Assembly: GCA_009392275.1 (NCBI GenBank)
Contig: VFGV01000010.1
Span: forward strand, 1 to 64,000
Direction: 5' to 3'
Length of the DNA: 64,000 nt
Source: SAR202 cluster bacterium
Lineage (GTDB): Bacteria > Chloroflexota > Dehalococcoidia > Lucifugimonadales > UBA2962
Shown here piece after piece: positions 34,414 to 43,945 of this stretch (position 1 is its first letter; every line of letters begins with the position of its first letter). The notes below the pieces were generated by a model. It was given only the letters and a program-made list of their open reading frames with translations. It was not told the origin of the DNA and did no database searches. The position numbers and the translations under genes are program-made.

Positions 34414-35880
34414 ATGGTCATCGATGCTGGAACAAGTTGTATACGCTGTCACATCGTAGATAACAGTGGGCACATAGTGAAAACCCAGCAGGTAAATTGG
34501 CCAGAAAGCGTCATGGATGAACGACTGCCTTTAGCACGAGAATTTAATCCTAAACAAATATCCAATGCAATATACTCACTTATTAATAAAACAACGGGTT
34601 CACTTGATTTAGAAATTAAATCGGTTGCTGTAACCGGAATGAGACAGGCGATAACTGTACTTGATCGACATAATCATGAAATATACATAGGTCCCAATAT
34701 TGATTTACGTGCCATATTCGAAGGATCTGAAATAGACTCAAAACACGGGGCTGAGATATATGCCACTACTGGTCGGTTACCTTCTTTTTTGTTTGCTAAC
34801 GCTAAACTTGAATGGATAAAAAGACATTACCCAGAAAAATATAACAGGATTGAAAAAGTAATTCCTCTTGCTGATTGGATAGTTTGGATATTGTCTGGTG
34901 AAATTATAGCTGAAATGACCAACGCTGGCGAAGCGGGATTATTGAATATATCGAACAAAACTTGGTCTCAAGATTTGTCTAAACTATTGAGCTTACCAAC
35001 CAATAGAGATGTGCCACTATTGAACATCGGAGACGTGGCCGGAAAAGTAACTAAAAGAGTCTCAGAATTGACTAACCTGCCTTTTGGAATTGAAGTTACA
35101 TCTGCTGGAGCGGATACCCAATGTGGTTCATTAGGATTAGGAGTAATAAAACCAAACGATGTTTCAATTATTTCGGGATGGAGCAGTCCAATCCAGTGGG
35201 TCACAGAAACCCCTATTTCGTCACAAGATGCGTCTAACTGGTTTGGCTGTCATGCTCTTGAAAATTATTGGGTGAGTGAGCTTACAGCTGGAGATACTGG
35301 ACACTCATACAATTGGATAGCAAAAATTCTACGGCAAAACCCAAAATGCTTAGATGATATGGCTAAAGAAATAGAACCAGGTGCTGAGGGAACAAGTATT
35401 GTTTTTGCAAAAGAAGAAATCAATATGAGTGAAATTGGTATCGACATTGGAGGAATTCTTTTTCCAACTCCTATCACAATGAATGAAAGAAGTGATGGTC
35501 ACATAGCCCGGGCTGCATTAGAATCGATCTCATACACAATCAAAGCGAGAATATCCCAAATCGCCCGTATTATTGGCAAAAAACCTAGTGAAATTTATTT
35601 AGGCGGAGGTATGGCGAGATCAGATACTTTCACTCAAATAATTGCCGATATTCTAAATATGAAAATAAATATTGCGGATACTTATAACGCAAATGCTATG
35701 GGAGGATTTATAGCTGGAATCGTGGCATTAAACGAATATTCATCATTAACCGAAGCTGCAACAGAAATAAAATCACTCCTTAGTGTCAAAAGCCCAAATC
35801 CATCGAATGCGCTTGAATATAAAGACTTGTATGATAACTGGAAGAAAACTTCAGCAAAATTAAATTCGATTAATACCTGA
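34414..35880 (+). CDS. FGGY-family carbohydrate kinase
   Basis: 488 aa. The phosphate-1 motif is IDAGTSCIRCHI near the N-terminus. The central SAGADTQCGSLGLGVI and the C-terminal IYLGGGMARSDTFTQIIADIL match the second half of the actin-like ATPase fold of xylulokinases. It would phosphorylate a ketose or polyol. Followed 13 bases later by a class II aldolase, the usual partner that splits the phosphorylated sugar. Which sugar (xylulose, ribulose, fuculose, erythrulose type) is not determined. Confidence 0.85.
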   Translation: MVIDAGTSCIRCHIVDNSGHIVKTQQVNWPESVMDERLPLAREFNPKQISNAIYSLINKTTGSLDLEIKSVAVTGMRQAITVLDRHNHEIYIGPNIDLRAIFEGSEIDSKHGAEIYATTGRLPSFLFANAKLEWIKRHYPEKYNRIEKVIPLADWIVWILSGEIIAEMTNAGEAGLLNISNKTWSQDLSKLLSLPTNRDVPLLNIGDVAGKVTKRVSELTNLPFGIEVTSAGADTQCGSLGLGVIKPNDVSIISGWSSPIQWVTETPISSQDASNWFGCHALENYWVSELTAGDTGHSYNWIAKILRQNPKCLDDMAKEIEPGAEGTSIVFAKEEINMSEIGIDIGGILFPTPITMNERSDGHIARAALESISYTIKARISQIARIIGKKPSEIYLGGGMARSDTFTQIIADILNMKINIADTYNANAMGGFIAGIVALNEYSSLTEAATEIKSLLSVKSPNPSNALEYKDLYDNWKKTSAKLNSINT

Positions 35881-35893
35881 AGCTAGGGACAAA

Positions 35894-36574
35894 ATGAAAA
35901 ATCAACTTTTTACAAATGAAAAATCACAAATAGCTGGTATTGCCCGCGAGATGGCCAATCTCGATTTAGTCTCAGGGTCTAGTGGAAACGTTAGTATGAG
36001 AATATGTGATGAAAAACCAGGTTTTATGGGTATTACTCCTATGGGATTACCATACACGGAACTAAAAGATGAGGATATTGTGGTTGTCGACGAAGATTTA
36101 GACTCTATTGCAGGTTCGGGTGTACCATCATCTGAGTCACTATTGCATTTGGGAATATATAATTATAGGTCAGATGTTAAAGCTATTATCCACACGCATT
36201 CAACTTTCTCATCCGTTGCAGCATTAAGCCATGAAGGAATTCCACCCATATTGGACGAAATGGTGATATATATTGGTGGCTCTATAGAAGTTTCAAACTA
36301 TGCATTCCCTGGCACTGAAGAATTAGCCGAAAAAGTATGTAAAGCACTAGGTGACAAGAACGCAGCTCTGATTAGCAATCATGGTGCAGTTGCAGTGGGA
36401 AGTAGTTTGCGAGAAGCTTTGAATATTAGTATTCTGATGGAGCGAGTAGCTAAAATATACTGTTACGCCCGCATGAATAATCAAATAAAACCGCTACCTG
36501 AAAGCGCTATTGAGAAAGAAAGGGCGATCTTCGAAATGAAAAGAACATCAAAACAATCAACTGGAGAAAATTAG
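35894..36574 (+). CDS. class II aldolase/adducin-family protein
   Basis: 226 aa. GSSGNVSMR, the metal-ligand pair in IIHTHSTFSSVAAL, and ISNHGAVAVGSSLREAL are the class II (fuculose-phosphate/ribulose-phosphate epimerase-like) signatures. The zinc ligands are the histidines of HTH and SNHG. It either cleaves a ketose-1-phosphate or epimerises a pentulose-5-phosphate. AGGGAC precedes the ATG. Its stop lies 1 base before the next gene. Confidence 0.9.
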   Translation: MKNQLFTNEKSQIAGIAREMANLDLVSGSSGNVSMRICDEKPGFMGITPMGLPYTELKDEDIVVVDEDLDSIAGSGVPSSESLLHLGIYNYRSDVKAIIHTHSTFSSVAALSHEGIPPILDEMVIYIGGSIEVSNYAFPGTEELAEKVCKALGDKNAALISNHGAVAVGSSLREALNISILMERVAKIYCYARMNNQIKPLPESAIEKERAIFEMKRTSKQSTGEN

Positions 36575-36575
36575 A

Positions 36576-36947
36576 ATGGTAAGTGTCCCAAGCTTTCTTT
36601 TAAGAAAACTGTATGTCAAAGGTAGCCTTAAGAATACTGACAACGGGTTCGAATTTCAACTTAGGAATAGTTTAGGATCAGGTTATGCACATAAAATGAT
36701 GCCGTTAGAGGTAGATGACAACGTATTAGAAATCGCAAGTTGTTTCTTTTGGCAAAATGAAAAACGGCAATGTTTCGATCAGGTTTCCGAATCAAACACA
36801 TTTACGCTAGCTATGAACAGTGACATTACAATTCAAGTTGATAATTTACAACTTGATTCAGAACCACACAAAATTACTATGGCCTTTGCCGTGCCAGGAC
36901 TTGGAAATCTAAGGTTTGATTTCACGGACCAGCCAAGAGAGATTTAA
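36576..36947 (+). CDS. 123-aa protein of unknown function
   Basis: The protein begins MVSVPSFLLRKLYVKGSLKN and is beta-rich, with FEFQLRNSLGSG and a C-terminal LGNLRFDFTDQ. It has three cysteines, none in a metal motif, no signal peptide and no membrane helix. I do not assign a family with confidence. It lies between the aldolase (1 base) and the epimerase (14 bases) and so is co-transcribed. It may be a small beta-sandwich binding or regulatory protein for the sugar pathway. Confidence 0.7.
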   Translation: MVSVPSFLLRKLYVKGSLKNTDNGFEFQLRNSLGSGYAHKMMPLEVDDNVLEIASCFFWQNEKRQCFDQVSESNTFTLAMNSDITIQVDNLQLDSEPHKITMAFAVPGLGNLRFDFTDQPREI

Positions 36948-36961
36948 AAATCAAAACAAAT

Positions 36962-37897
36962 ATGAAAATAGCGATTACTGGAGGATCTGGTTACGTTGGT
37001 TCATGTTTAATTAAGAAACTTGAAAAGGAAACCTGGGTAGAATCGATTCTATCTATAGATCTAAACCCACCAAATATAAAATTACATACTAAGACAAAAT
37101 ATGTAATTCATGACTTAATAAATCCGTTCGATGATGTCCTGTCAAAATTTAAACCTGATGTACTAATCCATCTGTCATTCGTACTTAAGCCAACTCGAAA
37201 CCGAAAAAAAACTGAAAACGTTAATCTCAATGGAACTTTAAATGCTTTGCAGGCTGCAAAAGCATCAAAAGTAAAACAAATTATCTACTTTAGTAGCACG
37301 ACGATATATGGAGCTTATCCTGACAATCCTAAGTGGCTTAATGAAAACTCAACTATAAGACCAGCACCCCGATTTCAATATGCCGTGGACAAAGCAAAAT
37401 CAGAGTTGTTATTTGAAAGCTTCGCGTCAGATAATAAATCAACTAAAATATTAATTTTAAGGGGCTGTCCAGTAATGGGGCCGAATGCAAATAATTTTAT
37501 ATCTAACGCATTTGCAAAACCTTTATTAATAGGAATACGAAAGCATGATCCCCCAATGCAATTTATTCATGAGGATGATGTTGTTAATCTAATGGAATTC
37601 TGTATGATCAACGAAGTATCGGGTACATATAACGTTGCTGGAGACGGCACAATTACTTGGTCAGAAATGGCAAAATTAATACGTGCAAAAATGATTAGTT
37701 TACCTGCATCATTATTATATTCATTAACCGAAATTTCGTGGCAAACCAGATTACAATCTGAGTCCAGCAGTTCAGGATTAGATTTTATTAAGTACAGATG
37801 GACTGCATCAGCACAGAAACTGAAAGAGACCTTACGTTATCAGTTCACTCACAGTTCACATAGCGCATGGCAAACATTTTGTGACACGAAAACATAA
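36962..37897 (+). CDS. NAD-dependent epimerase/dehydratase
   Basis: 311 aa, extended SDR. The cofactor motif is GGSGYVG (7-13), the catalytic YxxxK is in FQYAVDKAKSE, and SSTTIYG provides the serine. The C-terminal domain is short and variable. Epimerises or dehydrates a nucleotide sugar, or acts on a free sugar; the neighbouring kinase and aldolase suggest the latter. Last gene of the cluster; a 150-base gap with a promoter and an inverted repeat separates it from sufB. Confidence 0.85.
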   Translation: MKIAITGGSGYVGSCLIKKLEKETWVESILSIDLNPPNIKLHTKTKYVIHDLINPFDDVLSKFKPDVLIHLSFVLKPTRNRKKTENVNLNGTLNALQAAKASKVKQIIYFSSTTIYGAYPDNPKWLNENSTIRPAPRFQYAVDKAKSELLFESFASDNKSTKILILRGCPVMGPNANNFISNAFAKPLLIGIRKHDPPMQFIHEDDVVNLMEFCMINEVSGTYNVAGDGTITWSEMAKLIRAKMISLPASLLYSLTEISWQTRLQSESSSSGLDFIKYRWTASAQKLKETLRYQFTHSSHSAWQTFCDTKT

Positions 37898-37957
37898 ACC
37901 AGAATGTAAAGTTATATGGAATAACTATTTATTTTTTTGACGACATTGGCATTTCAA

Positions 37958-37985
37958 TTGTTGTAAAATTATAGTGTTTTATAAT
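37958..37985 (+). promoter_or_regulatory. promoter of the suf operon
   Basis: TTGTTG (37958-37963) and TATAAT (37980-37985) are separated by 16 bases, 65 bases before the sufB start. The -10 is perfect. Confidence 0.55.
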
Positions 37986-37990
37986 CACAA

Positions 37991-38011
37991 ATTTATTTGT
38001 ATCAAATAAAT
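37991..38011. promoter_or_regulatory. 21-bp inverted repeat at the suf transcription start, probable operator
   Basis: ATTTATTTG (37991-37999) and its complement CAAATAAAT (38003-38011) flank TAT. The repeat begins 6 bases after the -10 hexamer, so it covers the expected start of transcription. This is a common place for a repressor sensing iron or Fe-S status. No regulator gene is adjacent. Confidence 0.5.
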
Positions 38012-38050
38012 AGTGATCAATAATTTTATCAAAGCGTGTATTAAGTAAAA

Positions 38051-39538
38051 ATGACCACAGATCCAAATACAATTTCAAGAACCTCTGAAATAAAAACTGA
38101 CTATAAATGGGGGTTTACTACAGACATCGAGTCAGAGACATTACCTAAGGGTTTAACAGAAGAAACGGTAAGGTTTATTTCGCATAAAAAAGGCGAGCCA
38201 GAATTTATGCTGAATTGGCGCCTAAAAGCTTACCATCACTTTATGGAATTATTAGACTCAGAGAACGAACCCGACTGGGCAATGATTGAATACCCAAAAA
38301 TTGATTTCCAAGACATGCACTATTATTCTGCACCAGTCAAAAAAGATAGCCCTAAAAGCCTTGATGAAGTAGATCCCGAATTAGTAGAGGCATTCAATAA
38401 ATTGGGTATCCCTTTACATGAGCAAAAAAAACTTGCTGGAGTGGTAGAAGAGCAAAAATCTGATATAGCAGTTGATGCTGTTTTTGATTCTGTATCAGTA
38501 GCCACAACATACAAAGAAACTCTGGAAAAAGCGGGAGTGATATTCTGTTCTGTAAGTGAGGCAGTGCAAAAGCATCCGGAATTGATCGAGAAGTACTTAG
38601 GATCGGTAGTTCCATATACCGATAACTTTTATGCAACCTTGAACTCTGCTGTATTCAGTGATGGATCATTTGTATATGTGCCAGAAGGAGTACGATGCCC
38701 TATTGAGCTAATGACTTACTTCAGGATAAACACAGAAGAATCAGGCCAATTTGAAAGAACTTTAATAGTTGCAGACAAAGGAAGTTATGTAAGTTACTTA
38801 GAAGGCTGCACCGCTCCAATGAGAAAAACTCATCAACTGCATGCAGCGGTTGTAGAATTAGTTGCCCTTGAAGATGCTGAAATTAAGTATTCCACTTTGC
38901 AAAACTGGTTTCCAGGGGACAAAGAAGGTAAAGGTGGAGTTTATAACTTCGTGACTAAAAGAGGTAAAGCATTAGGTGATAGATCAAAAATATCTTGGAC
39001 TCAAGTAGAAACCGGGTCTGCAATTACATGGAAATATCCTTCTGTAATCTTGCAAGGCGATGATACGACGGGCGAATTTTACTCTGTAGCATTAGTTGCC
39101 AACAAACAACAAGCAGATACAGGAACCAAAATGATTCATTTAGGAAAAAATACCAAAAGCACGATCGTAGCTAAAGGTATTTCTGCAGGTCAAGGTCAAA
39201 ATACGTACCGAGGAATGGTACAAATCATGCCAAAGGCTGAAAATGCGACTAATTTCACCATATGTGATTCGTTGTTAATAGGAGACAACTGTGGAGCCCA
39301 TACAGTTCCATACATTGAGGTAAGAAATCCGACAGCCAGAATGGAACATGAAGCGTCCACTTCAAAAGTTAGCGATGATAAGCTCTTTTATGCAATGCAA
39401 AGAGGTCTAAGCGAAGAAGAGGCTCATTACATGATAATAAACGGATTTTGCAGGGGTATATTTAAAGAGCTACCATTCGAATTCGCTATGGAAGCATCTC
39501 AATTACTCAAAGTTAGCCTAGAAGGTGCTGTAGGCTAG
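38051..39538 (+). CDS. sufB: Fe-S cluster scaffold SufB
   Basis: 495 aa. [21 protein letters not shown], the LEGCTAPMR cysteine and the C-terminal [25 protein letters not shown] (in part) are SufB signatures. It forms the SufBC2D scaffold that builds Fe-S clusters. First gene of the suf operon, behind a promoter and an inverted repeat. Full length for the family. Confidence 0.96.
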   Translation: MTTDPNTISRTSEIKTDYKWGFTTDIESETLPKGLTEETVRFISHKKGEPEFMLNWRLKAYHHFMELLDSENEPDWAMIEYPKIDFQDMHYYSAPVKKDSPKSLDEVDPELVEAFNKLGIPLHEQKKLAGVVEEQKSDIAVDAVFDSVSVATTYKETLEKAGVIFCSVSEAVQKHPELIEKYLGSVVPYTDNFYATLNSAVFSDGSFVYVPEGVRCPIELMTYFRINTEESGQFERTLIVADKGSYVSYLEGCTAPMRKTHQLHAAVVELVALEDAEIKYSTLQNWFPGDKEGKGGVYNFVTKRGKALGDRSKISWTQVETGSAITWKYPSVILQGDDTTGEFYSVALVANKQQADTGTKMIHLGKNTKSTIVAKGISAGQGQNTYRGMVQIMPKAENATNFTICDSLLIGDNCGAHTVPYIEVRNPTARMEHEASTSKVSDDKLFYAMQRGLSEEEAHYMIINGFCRGIFKELPFEFAMEASQLLKVSLEGAVG

Positions 39539-39616
39539 AATATCGCAGTTGCAAAACACCTGACTCGTTAAATTAAAACACGTAAATAATTAAGGATATT
39601 AAAAGTAAAACTATCT

Positions 39617-40399
39617 ATGCTCGAAATCAAAGACATTCACGCAGTAGTAGCTGAAAATCAAACAGAAATTCTAAAAGGTATAAACCTCTCAGTAAAGGCA
39701 GGTGAGGTGCACGCGATAATGGGACCTAATGGCAGCGGTAAAAGTACATTAGCCAATGTTCTCGCAGGACAACCTGATTATGAAGTTAGCTCAGGAACAA
39801 TAGAATTTAAAAAAGAGGATCTGTTGTCGTTACCGCCTGACGAAAGAGCCTTGAAGGGTATATTTCTGGCTTTTCAATACCCTATGGAACTGCCCGGCGT
39901 TCGTAGCTGGCAATTTATCAAGGCTGCACTTGATGCGAAATTGCGATACACAAATCAAAAAGAACTAACGGCACGAGAGTTCGATAAAATTTTCAAAGAA
40001 ACAACTGCTAGTATGGACATTAGTGAGGACTTGATGCGAAGGTCGGTCAATGAAGGGTTTTCTGGCGGAGAAAAAAAGAGATCCGAAATGATACAAATGT
40101 TAATGTTGTCTCCTGATCTTGCAGTTCTTGATGAAACAGACTCTGGGTTAGACATCGATGCACTAAAAACAGTGGCAAACGGAGTAAACCAGCATCGTAG
40201 CAAAAATAATGCAGTAATACTCGTTACGCACTATCAGCGTCTGCTCAATTACATAAAACCGGATTATGTTCACGTATTGATAAACGGTAAAATCGCAAAA
40301 TCTGGAGGACCTGAACTCGCGAAAGAGTTAGAGTCAAAAGGATATGACTGGGTAAAAGAAGTGGCTAGCGAAAAAGATGGTGGCAAAGGGAAATCGTGA
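39617..40399 (+). CDS. sufC: Fe-S assembly ATPase SufC
   Basis: 260 aa ABC-type ATPase. Walker A is GPNGSGKST, the signature motif is FSGGEKKRSEMIQML, and Walker B ends LAVLDETDSGLDID, characteristic of SufC. It drives conformational change in SufBC2D. The start of sufD (GTG) overlaps its TGA stop by 4 bases. The 78-base gap before it shows only AT-rich sequence. Confidence 0.97.
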   Translation: MLEIKDIHAVVAENQTEILKGINLSVKAGEVHAIMGPNGSGKSTLANVLAGQPDYEVSSGTIEFKKEDLLSLPPDERALKGIFLAFQYPMELPGVRSWQFIKAALDAKLRYTNQKELTAREFDKIFKETTASMDISEDLMRRSVNEGFSGGEKKRSEMIQMLMLSPDLAVLDETDSGLDIDALKTVANGVNQHRSKNNAVILVTHYQRLLNYIKPDYVHVLINGKIAKSGGPELAKELESKGYDWVKEVASEKDGGKGKS

Positions 40400-41769
40400 A
40401 ACAAAAAGAGCTCGCGGTAGAAAATAAATATAGTAGATACTTAACACAGTATTCCGAATTTGAGGAGTGGGTAGCTAATAACTCAAGTCCATTAGATGAT
40501 TCTTTAAGATCAGAAGCAATAAATGAGTTCCGAAGAATTGGATTTCCCACTGCCAAAAGAGGAAATGAAGCATGGAAGTTTACCAATGTAAATCCTATTG
40601 CAAATCAGGATTTTGATTTTGATTTTAAGAGTCAGGATGCTGAATTAAATTCAAAGATGATTAGCGAAGTTACTCCATATTACGACCAATGGAACACCAT
40701 AACATTAGTCAACGGAATCTATAATAGAGTACTTTCTAGAACTCTCGATGCAGGAATCGTAATCAAAGCATTGAGAGATAAAGATCCCAACTGTTCTTTG
40801 GGTACTCATGCCGATGTAAAGTCTAATGGTTTTATCGCGATAAATACCGCATTCATAAACGATGGAGCTGAAATATTAGTCTCAAATAACTACCAATGTG
40901 CTGCTCCAATCAATATAGTCCACATAAGTACTGGTAATAGTGCCCCTCGGGTAACATATCCGAGAACACTTATTATCTTGGAAAGTAATAGCTCTGCTTC
41001 AATAATCGAGAGTTATATTTCTATCAATTCAGATTCTCAATTCACCAATGCCGTGACTGAAATTGCGGTTGGTGAAGGCGCTCAGCTCAACCACTACAGA
41101 TACCTTCATGAAAGCCCATCTGGGTTTCATATTGGCTCAACAGTAGTGGATCAAAAAGCTGATTCATCTTTTAAAACTGTTTCATATTCAAAAGGATCAA
41201 AAGTCGGAAGAAATGACCTTTTAGTTCGATTGAATGACGCTGGTGCAAGTTGTGATATACGTGGTTTATACTTTACAGAAGGCGACGAACACATAGACAA
41301 TCATATAAACGTAGATCATGCAGCTCCAAATACATATAGTAATCAATACTTTAAGGGCATTCTTGCAGATACTTCCAGAGCAGTTTTTAGTGGGAAAACC
41401 CTGATACGACAAATCGCTCAAAAATCTGAGGCTTTGCAGGGAGATAAAAACTTAATATTATCCGAAGGTGCTAGGGTAAATACAAAACCTAGCCTGGAAA
41501 TCTATGCTGATGATATTCAAGCTGCTCATGGAGCTACTGCGGGCGCAATTCCAGATGATCAAATCATGTATATGCTTGCAAGAGGATTGGATATGGAAAC
41601 AGCAACCTCTTTTCTTATTCAAGGCTTCGCTAATGAGATAATAGATTCAATAACACTAAAAGAGTTTAAGGAATATCTTTTAAATTACTTTGACATATCT
41701 ATGCCTAAATTCAGATTCCAAGGATTTGGTAAAGGAAAAGTTTATGGTGGACCAGTTGAGAGAGTTTAA
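40396..41769 (+). CDS. sufD: Fe-S scaffold subunit SufD
   Basis: 457 aa. Central blocks DIRGLYFTEGDEHIDNHINVDH (in part), the FKGILADTSRAVFSGKTLI strand region and AAHGATAGAIPDDQIMYMLARG are SufB/SufD beta-helix signatures. It pairs with SufB and SufC. The N-terminal part (about 1-150) is divergent, as usual for SufD. GTG start. Confidence 0.94.
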   Translation: MKQKELAVENKYSRYLTQYSEFEEWVANNSSPLDDSLRSEAINEFRRIGFPTAKRGNEAWKFTNVNPIANQDFDFDFKSQDAELNSKMISEVTPYYDQWNTITLVNGIYNRVLSRTLDAGIVIKALRDKDPNCSLGTHADVKSNGFIAINTAFINDGAEILVSNNYQCAAPINIVHISTGNSAPRVTYPRTLIILESNSSASIIESYISINSDSQFTNAVTEIAVGEGAQLNHYRYLHESPSGFHIGSTVVDQKADSSFKTVSYSKGSKVGRNDLLVRLNDAGASCDIRGLYFTEGDEHIDNHINVDHAAPNTYSNQYFKGILADTSRAVFSGKTLIRQIAQKSEALQGDKNLILSEGARVNTKPSLEIYADDIQAAHGATAGAIPDDQIMYMLARGLDMETATSFLIQGFANEIIDSITLKEFKEYLLNYFDISMPKFRFQGFGKGKVYGGPVERV

Positions 41770-41790
41770 TTTAATAGACTGGAACTCAAT

Positions 41791-42264
41791 ATGTTAGGGT
41801 CCGGATTAGATGACTTATACCAAGAAGTAGTCATGGACCATGGATCTAATCCTAGAAACATGAATCGATTAAATGATCCAGATAGCACTGCTCATGGATT
41901 TAATCCTTTTTGTGGAGACATAGTTGATGTCGATCTAATATTGAACCGAGAAGGCAATGATATAGAAATAATATCTGACATTGGGTTTCATGGTAAAGGA
42001 TGCGCTATATCATTAGCATCTGCTTCAATGATGACTGAAGCTGTAGAAGGACAATCTGTAAATCAAGCCAACAAAATATTTGCAGATTTTCACTCTATGG
42101 TCACGAATAAAAATGTGTCATTGGATAACTATAACAATTTGGGAGACCTTGAAGTATTGTCGGGCGTTGCAAACTACCCTACCAGGATTAAATGCGCATT
42201 GCTCGGCTGGCATACTTTAATAGCAGCTTTAAAAAGAGATACGAATACCGTCAAAACCGAATAA
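41791..42264 (+). CDS. sufU: SufU-type Fe-S assembly protein (first copy)
   Basis: 157 aa. Zinc-site residues Cys41, Asp43, Cys71 and Cys135 are visible (FCGD, GCAIS, KCALL). In Gram-positive type SUF systems SufU accepts sulfur from SufS, to which it is a partner. Starts 21 bases after sufD. A second SufU lies two genes later. A 107-base gap follows before the Rieske gene; it is AT-rich with an AAGGA site before the next ATG. Confidence 0.93.
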   Translation: MLGSGLDDLYQEVVMDHGSNPRNMNRLNDPDSTAHGFNPFCGDIVDVDLILNREGNDIEIISDIGFHGKGCAISLASASMMTEAVEGQSVNQANKIFADFHSMVTNKNVSLDNYNNLGDLEVLSGVANYPTRIKCALLGWHTLIAALKRDTNTVKTE

Positions 42265-42371
42265 AATAGTAATCTATATAGTTCAGTTCATAATTTACTC
42301 ATTAGTACGACTTTGTGGAAAATAATTAGTAAGCGCATAATCTCGTTAGATTTAAATATAAGGAAACAATC

Positions 42372-42677
42372 ATGGCATTTGTTAAACTGGGCAAAGTATC
42401 TGATATTCCAGAAGGATCGGGTAAGATGTATGAAGTTAAAGACCGCTGGATATCTGTCTTCAAAATTAACGGCGAATTGAAAGCGATTGACGATATATGT
42501 TCACATGCTGAAGCATACTTACATGAGGGCGAATTAGAAGGTTATGAAATTGAATGCAATGCTCATGGAGCTAGATTTGATCTACGAACTGGACAAGTAT
42601 GTAGTGGACCAGCTGTGACACCCATCGACACGTTTCCATTACGTATAATCAAAGGAATTGTTGAGGTGGATATTTAA
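42372..42677 (+). CDS. Rieske [2Fe-2S] ferredoxin
   Basis: 101 aa. The cluster ligands are CxH and CxxH: Cys43-Ser-His45 and Cys62-Asn-Ala-His65. Size and pattern match the soluble NirD/BphA3-type ferredoxins. Located inside the suf operon between sufU and sufS, a placement seen in other bacteria. Its role there may be electron supply or a cluster recipient. It ends 4 bases before the sufS start. Confidence 0.92.
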   Translation: MAFVKLGKVSDIPEGSGKMYEVKDRWISVFKINGELKAIDDICSHAEAYLHEGELEGYEIECNAHGARFDLRTGQVCSGPAVTPIDTFPLRIIKGIVEVDI

Positions 42678-42681
42678 AGAA

Positions 42682-43926
42682 ATGTCTAAAGTTTTCGACG
42701 TAAATAAAATACGTCAGGATTTCCCTATTCTAGACAGAACAATTAACGGGAATAATCTGGCCTATCTGGATAATGCATCAAGCTCTCAAAAACCCAGAGA
42801 TGTTATCCAATGTTTAGTAGACTATTATGAGAATTACAATTCGAATGTACACCGGGGTGTCCATACCCTGAGCATGGAAGCCACTGATTTATACGAATCA
42901 GCTCGAGGTAAGGTATCGAATTTCTTAGGTGCTACTGACCCAAATACTGTTGTATGGACTAGAGGAGCCACTGAAGCTATAAACCTGGTTGCATTCAGCT
43001 GGGGATTTAAAAACATTGGTGCCGGAGATGCAATTGTTGTAAGCCAAATGGAACATCACTCAAACCTTGTAACGTGGCAATTGGTTGCGACTAGGCAAAA
43101 AGCAGAATTAAGAGTTGTCCCTCTAACTGAGAATCAAACTTTAGACATGGAATCATTAGCCGATTCAATAGATGAAAAAGTTAAGTTAGTATCTATTTGT
43201 CATGCATCTAATTCAGTTGGTTCAATCAACCCAGTTAAAGAAATTGCACGTAAAGCTCATGAGGTTGGCGCGAAAATACTCATTGATGGAGCTCAAAGCG
43301 TGCCTCACATGCCGGTTAACGTTATTGATTTAGATTGTGACTTCCTGGCTTTTTCAGGACACAAAATGCTGGCACCAATGGGGATAGGAGTACTGTACGC
43401 AAAACAAGAAATACTTGAATCAATGGAACCGTTTATGCGTGGTGGAGATATGGTACTTGAAGTCTGGAATGATAAAGCAACATGGAATTCAATTCCAAAT
43501 AAATTCGAGGCAGGTACACCGAATGTAGCTGATGCCATTGGATTAGGTGCGGCAATAGATTATTTAACAGAAATTGGAATGGATAATATTAGAGCCCACG
43601 AAATAGAACTAACTGATTATGCATTGCAGAAATTTAATCAGTTCGAAGAATTAGACGTTTATGGGCCGACTGATACCAGTATTCGAGGAGGCATCTTGCC
43701 ATTCCATTCAGAATATGTTCACCCTCACGATATTGGCACAATATTAGATCAAGAAGGTATCGCTATAAGGACAGGACATCATTGTACGATGCCATTAATG
43801 CGTTCCTTGGGGATATCCGCTACAGCCAGGGCAAGTTTTTACATATATAATACATTCGATGAAATTGACCGATTAGTCGATGCAATTGAACACACTCTTA
43901 GATATTTTTCAACTGGGAAAAAGTAA
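42682..43926 (+). CDS. sufS: cysteine desulfurase SufS
   Basis: 414 aa from the ATG at 42682; an in-frame TTG 24 bases earlier overlaps the Rieske gene and is not preferred. SQMEHHSNLVTWQ, DGAQSVPHMPVNV and the PLP-lysine segment FSGHKMLAPMGIG are class II desulfurase motifs, and RTGHHCTMPLM contains the persulfide cysteine. It supplies sulfur to SufU. AGGTGG lies upstream, inside the end of the Rieske gene. Confidence 0.96.
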   Translation: MSKVFDVNKIRQDFPILDRTINGNNLAYLDNASSSQKPRDVIQCLVDYYENYNSNVHRGVHTLSMEATDLYESARGKVSNFLGATDPNTVVWTRGATEAINLVAFSWGFKNIGAGDAIVVSQMEHHSNLVTWQLVATRQKAELRVVPLTENQTLDMESLADSIDEKVKLVSICHASNSVGSINPVKEIARKAHEVGAKILIDGAQSVPHMPVNVIDLDCDFLAFSGHKMLAPMGIGVLYAKQEILESMEPFMRGGDMVLEVWNDKATWNSIPNKFEAGTPNVADAIGLGAAIDYLTEIGMDNIRAHEIELTDYALQKFNQFEELDVYGPTDTSIRGGILPFHSEYVHPHDIGTILDQEGIAIRTGHHCTMPLMRSLGISATARASFYIYNTFDEIDRLVDAIEHTLRYFSTGKK

Positions 43927-43945
43927 TATCAAATAAGAGTCTCAT

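Noticed and set aside
42658-42681. Upstream TTG start for SufS
   Set aside because: It lies inside the Rieske gene; the ATG at 42682 matches the family start and follows AGGTGG.
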